Positions 11,949 through 23,595 of a stretch of DNA of 64,000 nt are shown piece after piece; the stretch's first letter is position 1; each line of letters starts with the position of its first letter. The notes beneath the pieces are model-generated. The model searched no databases and was not told the origin of the DNA. It worked only from the letters and a program-made list of their open reading frames with translations. The position numbers and the translations under genes are program-made. The stretch comes from Ascaphus truei. Lineage: Eukaryota > Chordata > Amphibia > Anura > Ascaphidae. The stretch lies in NCBI GenBank assembly GCA_036426205.1, contig CM071573.1, positions 40,568,106-40,632,105 on the forward strand, written 5' to 3'.

Positions 11949-12932
11949 TTTCTGGCAATGGCTCTTTATTGGAACCATTGTCTATGTACCTGTACTATGT
12001 GTCAGCATCTTTTACCGAGAGTGACCACTCAACAGTCATATGTTAGTCATTCGATTCATGTACTATCTATTGTAGAAGAATTGGATGTTTCAGATACTAC
12101 TTTCTATGCACAATGGGCATAGAAACCTTGTATGTAAATATACCTCCTAGCAAAGCGTTAAAAGTGTATTCAATAATGTTAAACGGTATAACAGGTATTC
12201 CATCTACTGCTACACTTATGCCAATGGCAGAGTTAGTGTTAAGTACATTTTTTAATCAAGTTAAAGGTACAGTATAGCCACGGGTCATCCATGGCTCTGC
12301 CAGTAGCACATTTGTTCGTTGGGTACTTTGAGCATTTGTACATCTTCGGTGAACCTAGCCCATATCAGCAGTAGTGTACGTGGCTCATGGATTAGATTAA
12401 TCAATGACGTGCTGCTAATATGGAAAGGAAATCTAAAACGGCTGCGAGAATGTCATAGTTATCTAAATGCCAATTTTAGAGGATTATGTTTCACACTTTC
12501 TTTCAATTCAAGACAGATAGATTTTCTTGATTTAGGATTACAGATACATAGTAATAAGATACATTTCATTTTATACTGGAAACTAATGACACAATATTCA
12601 CTGTTAAGTTTTGATTATTTCCACCCATTTCATCTGATTAAAAACATCCCTCCCAAAATTTCTAAGGATTAAAAAAAATTGCAATGAAGAAGAATGGACT
12701 AACAAGTAGAATTTGTTTCTAATAGGTTTCTGAAACAGGGTTATCCAGATGCTTTGATTAATATTACAATACAACAAACACAAGCCTTGACCAGAAATAA
12801 ATTACTAGATCCTAAAAAGAAATAAGAACAATGAAATAGCAGAATTCCGTTTGTATCAATTTATTCTATTAATACAAGAGATATAAATATTATTATACCC
12901 CAAAAAAATGGTGTTTGGTTAAGAAAAAGACC

Positions 12933-13281
12933 AAGGCTAGGTCCCCGTTAGCTGCTGCAGCGCTCGCTATGGCGGGCGCTGCAGGGACAAGAGCCGCCCC
13001 CTCAATGGGGCCGGGCCCGCTGCAGCCACCGAGGTGGCCACCGCATTGCGCGGCGAGTTTTTCAGACATACATTAAAGTTGTGATTAGAACTAGCGACGG
13101 AGTTCTGGCCACGCCCCCTAATGGTTCAGCCAATGAGGGCTAACCTGCCGGGTGATGTCATGGCCGCGCCCTCATCACTCCCCTTCACGCCCTCTCCTGT
13201 CTTTTCCCTGGGGAATTCGTCGGCATGCGCCACCAGCCTCGCAGGAGCGCGTGCAGCGCAGGCACTGGGGCCGTAGCCATA
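12933..13281. mobile_element. GC-rich MITE with short TIRs
   Basis: CpG-rich block with AAGGCTAGGTCCCC at the left and the inverted GGGGCCGTAGCCAT at the right. It sits inside the PLE relic. The predicted ORFs on both strands are composition-driven. Superfamily undetermined. Confidence 0.5.
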
Positions 13282-13460
13282 GTTACAGCATCTCACTTTA
13301 CAGCAAGTTAGATTCACCTATCGGAGAGGAAAGAGCCATACAGATAAGTTGACACATACTGTTATTCACAACATTAGTAATAAATATTGGCTATTAGCAC
13401 CACCGAATGGGTGTTTTTTCGCTCTGTGCACTGTGCTCAATGCGCATAATATATGTGACC

Positions 13461-13957
13461 CAACAAAAACACTTTGTACATCCTATAACAGGTTAAAAAA
13501 AAAAAATCATGATAAGAAATTGTATTAATTGCATAACTAATTAAGTTGTATATTTGTTGACATGTCAATGTGCAAAATTCAATGTAGTATTTGTTAGAGA
13601 AAGATTTTGTATTACATTAATCTCCCTTTCCTCATATACTGTACACTACAACAATAGTAATCCTACTCAATTCGTGGTGAGAACCAAATGTGTGTGTCTC
13701 TGTCTCTCTGGCTCTGTTTTTTTTCTCAAAACGATTTTGGACACATTGTACAGTAGGTATCACAGTACACTGGCAATAGCAGTGTCACACAAAAAAATTA
13801 AAATGTCCCTCTATATTATCCACATAGCCCTTTCACAAGTATATGGCTAGAAACCTGTCTGTTTGACAAGCCATGATGTGCTTTGGCAGAAAGGAATAAC
13901 CCCTGCAGTATGGTGCTCCTAGCACTCGGTTTAAGACCTTACAATCTAATATTGACT
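13461..13957. other. Unassigned non-coding stretch
   Basis: AT-rich sequence after the PLE relic. No gene or known repeat recognised. Confidence 0.35.
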
Positions 13958-13965
13958 AACTAGGC

Positions 13966-14092
13966 CAGTGGTGCTCAACTCTAGCACTCAAGACTGAGCC
14001 ACTGATTGAGCCACCTGTGCTGAAGCAGGGATAACCTTAAAACCTGACCTGTTGGGGGAGGGGGTCTTCAGGACTGGAGTTGAGCACTCCTG
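13966..14092. mobile_element. Palindromic hAT-like MITE, internally deleted
   Basis: CAGTGGTGCTCAACTC at the left and GAGTTGAGCACTCCTG at the right, flanked by 8-bp duplications AACTAGGC and ACCTAGGC (one mismatch). The left arm is shortened, leaving 127 bp. Confidence 0.85.
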
Positions 14093-14100
14093 ACCTAGGC

Positions 14101-15280
14101 CGCCAATTCCCCAGTTACATGATGTAGGAAAATAAGACAGAGGCTCAGTAATGAATGCCCAATTCTAGCAGGAAAATCTGAGGCACAGGAACATATAGGG
14201 TTTTGTCCAAGATGAAAACAGGGTATTTGAATTGCTCGTTTTGTACCCTTTTAATGAATGACAGAGAACCCACTCCATGTTTGACAAAAGCTGAGGTGGT
14301 GACCAATATACAAAAATGTATTTTTTTTAAAATATAATTTAATGAGATCTTTAAAAAAATAAATGTTTTTGTGCTCATATGTAATATTAGAGCTGATTGG
14401 AGAATTCTAGGTAAATCTGGTTGCTCAGAGACATTTATATTGTGCTGTTCTCTTTCTTAGGCCTTGGAAACTTTTCTCTCTCTCCTAGAGCACAGTTACA
14501 ATTCCAAAATCAGACTTCAGAGAGTTCTGCAAAGCCCCCATACAGTCAATGCAAATGCACCGGTTTGAAGTATAGTTTTTCAATCAGTAAAGGAGATAAA
14601 CAATCCGTCAGCATTTGGTGGTGGAACAGAGGTCGTTTTTTCATCTCTATTTCGTGAGGAAATGACAAAGGACATTTTCTTCAGCTTGCCCAATGTTCTA
14701 CCATGATCAAGTCAACCTTGAAAATGGAAAAAGGAAAAAGAAGCATTATAATGAGTTCCTCACAATAACATCACTCAACATGTTACAGGTTCCACCGTCC
14801 CGAGCGCTCATTGCTGGATTGTTCAGTGCATGTGTCTCTTTTATTTTAAGCAGTCACTGTCTTGATTAAAACAAATTAGCATCATTGAACCTCTTCAGAA
14901 TGAGGGATCATTAAAAAGAGGAGTATGCAGTTAGCCTTAATTACTTTTGGATTGCATTCTGTCTAACTTAAGAAAGTTGCACAGCTGACAAACAAGTAAT
15001 AATAGTTTTCAATGATGTCTAAATGCCTTCTGACTTCGTTTCTGTCACATTTTTTAATTAAACATCTAAATGCATACTGTACTGTATGTGTACGTGGCTT
15101 TGGATCGTTTGGATACATTTACCATTGAAACTGTAGATATTCAGGGACTTTGGGGGAATGAAAGCATCTGTTATGATGCTCAGGATTCATGAACCGATAT
15201 TCACCTTCTCAAAATAATACAGAGGGGATACATCGCTGTAAGCTCTATAAACAACACTAGTGCCTAAACATAATGTCTTC
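14101..15280. other. Unassigned non-coding stretch
   Basis: No transposon termini or protein domains were recognised. It may be unique sequence. A 78-codon plus-strand ORF starting at 14421 has no identifiable motif. Confidence 0.35.
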
Positions 15281-15285
15281 TAGAT

Positions 15286-15530
15286 CCGAGGTGGGCAACA
15301 CTGTCGCCAATCGCCACAAGTGGTGAATTGGCCATGAACGTGTGGCGAATTTGAGCTCCCACAGAAAAATAAACTTTTTCCTTAGGGCGTGTGCTGGTTT
15401 CCGCTTTCTGAATGAGTGTGAAGCTGCGTCACCCACCGTAAGGGCGGCACGCTCGAAGTGAAGCGACGCGGGCACGGCAGTGGCACACAGACCAGAAACA
15501 CAGTCGATAGAGAGCCGAGGCCTACTGCCC
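15286..15530 (+). mobile_element. hAT-like terminal fragment
   Basis: CGAGGTGGGCAACACTG followed by GCCACAAGTGG and GTGTGGCGAATT. The same end motif (CAGAGGTGGGCAAC) occurs inverted at about 27204-27217, beyond the LINE. Here it is an isolated left end with CG-rich interior and no matching right end nearby. Confidence 0.45.
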
Positions 15531-16179
15531 TACCCAAGCAGTTGTGAATGAAAGAATACGAATCTTAGGGCAACAATTGTTGCCGAAAGGGAATAAACAA
15601 GAATTCAAATAAAATGAAACAGTGAAAAAAGGATGTAATAAAGTCAGTGAATTAAGAGGCAAAAAAACAACTGTGATCATCGGACCCCGACAAAAGGACT
15701 GTTCCCGAAGTCTTTGCAAGCAATGGTTGTAGAGAAGTTCCAGGGGAGCGTCGCCGTATGCACATAAAAGAAAAAAACAGGGAGTGTGATGTTGTAAAAA
15801 CAATATGAAGTGAATAAATAACGAGTTCTCCACACCAAAATAGACGGAATATAGGCATGTGAGTGAATAATACTCGTGATGAGCCGTTCCGGAGGTTTGG
15901 TATATAGGTCAGCAACATCTTGGAAAAATAGAAACAGCCATAGTGTAGAGGAAAATAACTTTTACTATAAGTAACGACATTGGAGGCTTAGGCGTTAGGG
16001 AGTACAGCATTTGGGGATATAGTCTCAGAGTGCAGCATGGTCGTCTGTCTGCTTCTCCCCGCCTGGCGGCTTCCGCCAAACGTCACTTCCGGATCGTGAC
16101 TCACTTCCTGCCGGAGCTAAGGTCGTGAGGAGTTCCCTTTGCTTCTTTCCTCCTCTACCACAGATGGCGAAGGAAGCCC

Positions 16180-16217
16180 GACTCGACGCGTTTCGGACGT
16201 GATGACGTCTTCTTCAG
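16180..16217 (-). ncRNA. Hammerhead motif, left arm, intact core
   Basis: Minus strand: CTGAAGA (16211-16217), a 5-bp stem II GACGT/ACGTC with loop CATC, GAAA (16191-16194), a stem III region CGCGTCGA and GTC (16180-16182). Stem I can form a few pairs beside the core and an AAGCC/GGCTT helix beyond an internal loop. The conserved residues are all present, so this is a good candidate for a self-cleaving RNA if transcribed from the PLE. Confidence 0.65.
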
Positions 16218-16689
16218 GAGTGGCTTATGGTACTCACAGCTCGGTAATATACCCACTACCTTGCTGTGATTGGTGCGTAACTTATTGACGGCGCGATTTA
16301 AAATGCAGTTATGATATAACCATACAATATGCTAATACATGTGCACACTATAATAAAAACAACATGGCAATAAAATGCAATTGCTTCCACTATAACAACA
16401 ATAATTATATGCCACTATAAGTTATATCAATAAATCGGTTATAGTAAACAGGATCTAATAATAGATATACAACACTATTAATTAATACAATTAATGATAA
16501 AATGGACTAATTTTATAACAATTAAACAGTTAAGACGTGTGATCTGCCCCCCAAACAGCAAGAACACTCAAAATATCAAATTCGACAGATTGATGTACCG
16601 CTGGTGTGATAAAATGGAAAGAAACAATAAGAGATGAACATTATTCATCGTCAATAGCGTAAAATCTATTAATAAACAGTCATTATTAA

Positions 16690-17390
16690 TATCTAATATT
16701 TTAAACACGTTTAAAAAACCAATTTATAAAAATGCTTTAAAATCAAATTCAGGTTCAAACCATTTGGAACCAGTGTTTTAATGTGTAAATCCAAAAGGAT
16801 TCCCTTTAGTTATCCAATTTCTGTCTCCCCCTTCCAATGGGGGAAGGCCTGTTCAATTGCACTGAATTTAAAAACCTAAGATCACAATATGTTTTTTAAT
16901 GAAATGCTCAGATAAAAGATGTGTTAAAACATTGCGTCTGATATTACCAACATGTTCAAGAATTTAATGTTTATTTGTCTTTTTGTTTTCCCAACATATT
17001 GGAAACCCAACATGGGCATTCTATGAGTAGATGATATGGTTACTCCTACATGTGATATGTTTCTTAATGGAAAACTTCTTTTTGGTGATATAGAGACAAA
17101 TCATATTTGTCTGTAGCCCCTATATCTACAAGCTTTGCACGTGGTGCAACCAAAAAAACCATTATTGTTGGTAACCACTATTACTAGGAAAGATTTTTTG
17201 GGAGAGCAAGTGGAGCGAGCTTATTTTGAGTGTCCTCGCTCTTTAAAGATGATTACTGGTTTATCTGGAACAACACTGTCACCAATGATACAACATTTTT
17301 TTACAAGATTGCCAGTACTTATTTACAATATTATGATTTTCCCGGCTTGCCTATTATAGTTCGTAAGAAAGAAAAATAAAATCTTCATAA
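16690..17390 (-). pseudogene. PLE C-terminal GIY-YIG region, left arm
   Basis: Reading leftward on the minus strand: KPVIIFKERGHSK near 17230, similar to the PLE block after the RT; GFFGCTTCKAC near 17150, a Cys-rich segment; QYVGKTKRQ near 16990, the YVGKT form of the GIY-YIG nuclease; SEHFIKKH near 16910; then GGDR, FGFTH and a PEFDFKAF end near 16740. This order is diagnostic of the Penelope-like endonuclease that nicks target DNA for retrotransposition. Frameshifts are present and the RT domain is absent. The right arm holds a second, inverted copy. Confidence 0.75.
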
Positions 17391-17819
17391 TATTTTATTT
17401 CATTATTTTTAATACTTTCCATCTTTCAACAGATCATCCCTTTTAATATATTGTTTACCTTTTCTAAAGCTGAATCATAATCTGACTCATAATGTTTCTC
17501 AGAAATTGGTTTCTAAAAACTTCTTTGAAATTTTAAAATTGGCTCATCGGTACAATTCTTTTTAATCCTCCATAAGTGTGGCTTAAGTGACCTTAAGCCA
17601 ACTTAGGATATTTAAAAAGAAATTGTACGATGAAGCCAATTTTAAAAATTCAAAGTAGTTTTTTAGAAACCAGATTTCATGATAAACATTATGATAGTCA
17701 GATTATAGTTCAGTCTTAGAAAAGGTTAAAACAATAAAAAGGGATGATCTGTGTGAAAGAGGATAATAATTAAAATAATGATAATAAAATAATTATGAAA
17801 GATTTTAATTTTCTTTTAT

Positions 17820-18500
17820 TACGACAGTATATAGGCAAGCGGGAAAATCATTAATATTGTAAATATAAGTACTGGCATATTGTAAAAAATGATGGTATCT
17901 TGGGTGACAGTGTTCCAGATGAAACCAGTAATATCTTTTTAAAAGAGCGAGGACACTCAAAAGATAAGCTCGCTCCAGTGCTCTCCCAAAAAATTCTTCT
18001 TAGTAATGAGATAGTAGATGAGTTCCAACAATAAAGGTTTTTTTTGGTTTGCACACGTGCAAAGCTTGTAGATTAGGGCTACAGACAATATTGAGTTTGT
18101 CTTAATATCACCAAAAAGAAGTTTCCATAAGAAAACATATCACATGTAGGAGTACCAATCATCACCTCATAGAATGCCCATTGTGCGGTTAAATATGTGG
18201 TGGAAAACAAAAAGACAAATAAACATTGAATTCTTTGCACTGTTGGTAATCAGAGCGCAAAGTGTTTTACACATCTTTATCTGAGCATTTCATTAAAAAA
18301 CATAATTGTGTATCTTACAGGTTTTAAATTCAGTGCAATTGAACAGGCCTTCCCCCATGGGGAGGGGGAGACAGGAGAATTGGAATTAACTAAAAGGGAA
18401 TCTTTTGGATTTACACATAAAAACACTGGTTCCAAATGGTTTGAACGCTGAATTTGATTTTAAAGCATTTTATAAATTGGTTTTTAAGTTTTAAAATTAT
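17820..18500 (+). pseudogene. PLE C-terminal GIY-YIG region, right arm
   Basis: Inverted partner of the left-arm segment, more damaged. Recognisable pieces are the KERGHSK-like block near 17945, a Cys-containing segment near 18050, KQKDK replacing KTKRQ near 18210, SEHFIKKHN near 18280, and GGGDR...GIFWIYT near 18370-18415. The YVGK motif itself is destroyed here. No start codon or open frame survives. Confidence 0.65.
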
Positions 18501-18983
18501 AGATATTAAGATGATTTTATTAAATATATTTTAGCATATTGACTGAAAATGTTCACTCTAATATGTTCTTTCTCATTTTATCATCACAAGAGTACATCAA
18601 TCGTCGAATTTGATATTTTGAGTGTTCATGCTGTTTGGGGGGCAGCATCAACACGTCTTATACTGTTTAATGTTATAAAATTAGTCATTTTATCATATCT
18701 GTATTAATTAATAGTGTGTATATGCATATATTAGATCAGGTTTACCTATAAACGATTTTATTGATATTAACTTATAGTGTGCATTATATATTAATTAGTT
18801 TTGTTTATAGTGAAGACATATTGCATTTTATTGCCATTGTTTTAACTTATAGTGTGCACAGATTAATTAGCATATTGTAGGATTAGATAACTGCATTTTA
18901 AATCGCGCCGTCAATAAGTAAAACACAATCACAGCAAGGTAGTGGGTAATTAATACCGAGCTGTGAGTAACCATAAGCCACTC

Positions 18984-19021
18984 CTGAAGAAGACGTCATC
19001 ACGTCGAAAACGCGTCGAGTC
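18984..19021 (+). ncRNA. Hammerhead motif, right arm
   Basis: Plus strand: CTGAAGA (18984-18990), stem II GACGT...ACGTC, GAAA (19006-19009) and GTC (19019-19021). One base differs from the left arm next to GAAA (a C is lost and an A gained), which alters the base of stem II. Oriented outward from the palindrome centre. Confidence 0.6.
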
Positions 19022-19512
19022 GGGCTTCCGTCCCATCTTTGGTAGAGGAGGGAAGAAGCAAAGGGAACTCTCACGATCCTTAGCTCCGCAGAGGAAGTGA
19101 CGTCACGTCGGATGAGTTTGCGGAAGCGCCAGCGGGGAGAGCAGACGAGACGACTATGCTGCATCTGAGACTATCTCCCATGGGTACTCTCCCTTCTAAA
19201 GCCGTAAGCCCCAAATGGTCTTACTTATAGATTAAAGTTATTTTCCATCTACACTATGGGTTTTCTTTTTTCCAAGATGTGCTGACCTATATACCAAACC
19301 TCCGAAAGGGCTGCATCACAGAGTATTATTCACTCCATGCCTATATTCCTGCTACTTTTGTGAGTAGGAATCGTTATTATCTCACTTCATATTGTTGTTA
19401 CAATATCCACGTATTACAACGGTTTTTTCTTTTTATGTGCATACGGCGACGCTCCCCTGGAACTTCCTCTACAACAAAGTGAACCAGCCTATTTTGATCT
19501 GGTTTAATACTG

Positions 19513-19535
19513 ATTGGCCGGCGAAGCCGGCCAAT
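19513..19535 (-). promoter_or_regulatory. LINE 3' UTR hairpin
   Basis: ATTGGCCGGC and GCCGGCCAAT form a perfect 10-bp stem with a three-base loop, about 100 bp downstream of the ORF2 stop. A stable 3' stem-loop is a common recognition feature for LINE reverse transcriptases; that role here is inferred. Confidence 0.6.
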
Positions 19536-19634
19536 TCAGTTAAACAGAAATTCTACTTGTTGCCAAGTAGAACAAAGAAAAACCAGTCAAACAAATATAT
19601 AAGGGAATCAACAAGTGCACTGTAAAAAGTGCAC

Positions 19635-22600
19635 TTAAAAAAGAAGGGTTAACTCAGAAGAACCCATGATGGGGGATACCGAGCAGAGCACCCCGCCTAA
19701 CGCCCACTGGGAGGCAAACTCCGAAACCGTACCAGTGGACTCGGCGTACGTGAACTCTGCCCGAATACGGGAGTGCACCAGCGCCCGGAACACTGCCACG
19801 ATGTTCGTTGGGACCCCCCTCTCCAAACGCTGCTTCCTGGTCTTGTAAATGGCTACCTTAGCCACTGCCAGGAGCAGGTTGACTAGGAGATCCCTAGGCT
19901 TATTGTCTCGGGACACTGGGCACCCAAAAATAAAATGATGAGGGGAAAAACCCAGCCAGAACTGCAGAAGAAGGCTCCTCAAGGTGGATAAGAGGGGCTG
20001 CAGTCTGGTGCAGCTCAGATAAATGTGGAATACGGACTCCCGCTCGCCACAGAAGGGACAGGCGGCGGGGGAGTCCGTGAAGTGTGCCAAATACTCTCCT
20101 GTGCTCAGTGCACCGTGGAGGACCCTCCAACTCAAATCCCCGGCGGGACGGGGAACCAAAGCTGAATAGAGCTCTCTCCACCGGGGTCTCTCGCCCTCGT
20201 TCCCAAAAAATACCCGCCTCCAGATGGTATCTGGGCGGGTGACAAGGGCGAGGTAGTGCACTATATGGAGCACCAGAGAATACAGGACTTTCCTTGGCAT
20301 GCCGCGAAAACATGCCGGGGACATATCCCCCAACCTGCTGAGGTTGGGGGAAAGAGGAGCCCGAGGGGGTTGCCGTGGTTTGGGTTCCACGCAAAGATCC
20401 GGAGAGCTAGGATTGAAAGGTTGACAAGGCTCTCCGGTCTGCAATACCCCCTCGATGAAGGTGCGTGAGTCGGGGTGGATGGCATCTTTAATCTCCTGGA
20501 TCAAACGACGAGGGACGCGGGCAGAAAGCAGACCCATACGGGGCGCGAGCTCCTCCGCTCCTACCCAGTCCCGCAGCTCATAGTCCAGGAGATCCCCGAC
20601 TCTGGTCACCTGCGCCAGGATTAGCCGGCGGCAAATAGAGGGTGAATCCAACATCCGAGCCCCCACTGCCGGATTATACAGCAGGGGCTCGGCGAGGAAA
20701 TCAACCCCCACCGCCTGTTCCTTCCTGGTCGCGGAGACCAGTTTCCAGGCCTTCAGTAAGTCCCGGTAGTATGCCGGCAACACCGAGAGGTTTCTACCTA
20801 AACCCTCGGGCCTGATGAAAAAAAGTTGCCGGTCATACCTCATATTGCACAGCTGGCGAAAGAAAAAGGTCGCCAGCTGGCACCACTGCGGAGACGGATC
20901 TGCGAATAGGTATCTCTGCAGGTACTGGAGGCGGAAAGTGTGTAACTGGGAGCAGACACACACCACTCCCTGTCCACCCTCCTCCAAAGGGAGACAGGCA
21001 ACTCCCGCAGAGACTCAATGCTTCCCCATCCAGAGAAAATCCATCAATCTCCTCTGGATCTTGTTGATAAATTCGGGGGGCGGACCCATGGCTATCAGCC
21101 GGTGCCAAAGCTGACTGGCCACCAGCTGATTAATCACCAGGGTCCTTCCCCTAAGGGAAAGCATTCTCGACAGATACACCCATGACCCCAGACGAGCAAT
21201 GACCCGTTCTTCTTCAAGTTCACTGACGTTTTCTGGAGCTGGGTCCTCCGCAGCAGACAGGTAGACTCCCAGATACTTGAGAGTATCGCTCTCCCACGAG
21301 ACATTCCGAAACGTGGGGGGCAAAGAGTCCACCTGTAAGGGACCCACCAATATGTCGGAGCACTTGGACCAGTTGATCCGAGCAGAAGAGGCCATGGTGT
21401 AGACCTCTTGGCACGCTTGTGCCCGCTCCAGATCATCTAGGTCCTGGGCCACGAGGAGCATGTCATCGGCATAAGCCGACAGGACTACTCGCATGTCAGG
21501 CTCCCGCAGCACCAGCCCGGTGAGCCTCCTCCTCAGTAGGCAGAGGAAGGGCTCAATGGCCAGCGCGTATAGTTGCCCAGACAGGGGACACCCCTGACGT
21601 ACTCCCCGACCAAACACAAAAGGTGCCGTCAGGGACCAATTAATTTTTACCAGACACTCTGCAGAGGCGTACAGCATCCGGAGAAAGCCCACAAATTGTG
21701 GGCCAAAGCCAAACTCCCACAGGGTCTGCATAAGGTAACGGTGATCCACCCCTGTCAAACGCCTTCTCCTGATCTAGGGACAGGAGGGCGAGTGACAGAC
21801 CAGTCCTCTGCTCGTGGTGTAGCAGGTCCCGGACCAGAAAAATGTTGTCATGAATGCTCCGGCCCGGGACAGTATAGGACTGGTCGGGGTGAATCACCTC
21901 TGCCAGCACGGACTTGAGCCTCAGCGAGAGCGCTTTGGCTACGATCTTAAAAATCCGTGCTGAGCAGTGAGACCGGTCGCCAGTTAGAGATCTGGCGGAG
22001 ATCCCCCTTCTTCGGCAGCAGAGACAGTATTGCCCGCCGACATGAAAGGGGCATCTCACCAGTCTCCAGGGCTTTGGCCAGGACCTTGGTGAAATCAGGT
22101 CCCAGCATCATCCAAAAAAAACGGAAGAACTCCACAGTCAGCCCGTCTAGCCCCGGCGCTTTTCCGTGGGACATGAGATTAAGAGCTTCAGAGAGCTCGG
22201 CCAGAGTCAAAGGTAGCTCAAGCCACTCTCTTCCACCCTCGCTGACTGTGGGAAGCCCCTCCCATAAGACCCTGCACGCACCCGGCTGGATGGACTCCGG
22301 AGAGAAAAGATCTACGTAAAACCTCCGGGTTCTGTCCCGGATGCTCTCCGGGTGAGTCAGAGGGGTACTGTCCTCTGCTAGCAAGCAGGTGATATGTTTA
22401 CGGTTTCTCCTCTTTTTCTCCAGCGCATAGAAGAGGCGCGACCCGCGACCCTGTTCCCAAAGGAAGTGGATGCGGGATCGCACATACGCCCCCCGAGCTC
22501 TCCGATCTTCCAAGTCCCGGAGAGCGCACTTCCTCTCCACGTACGCACACTGCAGGAATTGGTCTCCTGCCACAGACAGCCGCCTCTCGAGATCGAGCAC

Positions 22601-23563
22601 CTCTTCCCTAAGGGTCTCGATCTCAGCATCGCGCCGCCTGCTGGCACCTTTAGTGTGCTCTTGACAAACGAGGCGCAGATGAACCTTGCCCACGTCCCAC
22701 CACTGCTCTAACATGGCAAAGTCTGACCTGCAACCTCTCCAGGCCATCCAAAAGTCTCAGACCGACGTCGCAAACCCCTTGTCCTCCAACAACGTATTGT
22801 TGAAATGCCAATAGGCGGCCGAGGGCGCTGCTGGTATTAGCGCCACCGTCACAGACACACAATTGTGGTCCGAAAACGGCGCTAGCCTTATGGTAGTGGA
22901 CTGAGCTCGCGACAGGCTGTGGCTGGATATGTACAGCCTATCGATCCGGGACCAGGATATCCGTCCACCTCTAAACACTCTAACATAGGTGAACTCAGTG
23001 GATACCCCGGGATGTTGTTCTCGCCAGACGTCTACCAAGGAGTAGCGGGTGATGACCTCCCGCAATGCCGACGCAGAACCCGGGTGTGGCTCCGGACCAT
23101 TCCGGTCCCTCAGAGCCTCGAGGGTGCAGTTAAAATCACCCCCGAGCACCACGTGTTCGTCCGTGTCGACTGTCTCCAGGTATTCGGACAATCTGACGAA
23201 GAACTGCCTTCTCAGGGGTCCGGTGGCAGGAGCATACACGTTCAAGAAATTAAACCTGTAGTCCTCGTGCCGGACCCTGAGATGCAACAGGCGACCTGGA
23301 ACAACAGTTTTGGCAAACAGCAGCTCAGGTTGAAAGGATTCAGAGAACAGGGTCACCACTCCACAAGATGTCGAAGTGAGGTGGCTGAAAAAGACCTTGC
23401 CTCGCCACTCCAGATGCCAGCTGGCTTCAGCCTCTGGAGTGGTATGGGTTTCCTGCAGGAAACTCACAGAATACTTTCCCTTTTGTAAAAAGGAGAGTAC
23501 CTGGAACCTGCGAAACCCGTCCTTACATCCATTTACGTTTAGCGTTCCGATGCTCAAAGCCAT
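19635..23563 (-). pseudogene. LINE ORF2: AP endonuclease and reverse transcriptase, broken
   Basis: Encodes the enzyme that nicks target DNA and reverse-transcribes the LINE RNA. The endonuclease segment (23563-22757) starts MALSIGTLNVNG and keeps LQETH, GGDFN, RIDRLY and SDH motifs. After an in-frame stop at about 22757 the same frame continues with a coiled-coil-like stretch, GLDGLTVEFF and ISNWRPVSLL. A frameshift near 22000 leads to motif A (LSLDQEKAFD), and another near 21700 leads to RQGCPLS and the catalytic YADD (about 21462-21473). After a stop near 21015, the C-terminal part has a C-X2-C-X7-H-X4-C motif (CPFCGERESVFHIYLSC). Two stops and two shifts: not functional as is. Confidence 0.9.
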
Positions 23564-23595
23564 TGGTAATCAAGAGTCTTGCTTCCCATAGGTGC

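Larger units (their letters stand above)
10530..13460 (+). pseudogene. Penelope-like element, degraded reverse transcriptase, nested inserts
   Basis: Decayed PLE polyprotein with blocks in the correct order across several frames. At about 11300 it reads IIIKKTDKGGG...EYMAE, matching the N-terminal KPADKGG block. At 11553 it has VPKVHKQ...PPGWSIISGSG, equivalent to the LPKIHK..PPGRPIVSG block. At about 12115 ETLYVNIP corresponds to motif A (SLYTNIP). At 12407 INDVLLIWKG corresponds to the YIDDVLLIW catalytic motif with the first Asp replaced by Asn. Later come FLDLGL and a weak FFRSVHCAQC block near 13410, where PLEs have a Cys-rich segment. A solo LTR, a 324-bp insert and a MITE interrupt it. 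Many stops and shifts: an old, dead copy. Confidence 0.75.
15728..19485. mobile_element. 3.76-kb palindromic PLE dimer
   Basis: Two inverted arms of about 1.85 kb meet near 17580, where AAGTGACCTTAAGCCAACTT marks the centre. The outer edges GGGGAGCGTCGCCGTATGC and its complement are matched. Each arm carries, from the centre outward, a PLE C-terminal coding segment, an AT-rich 3' region and a hammerhead. Each arm therefore looks like a 5'-truncated PLE, joined head-to-head. Arm divergence is visible as scattered indels. The minus-strand LINE follows directly at the right edge. Confidence 0.8.
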
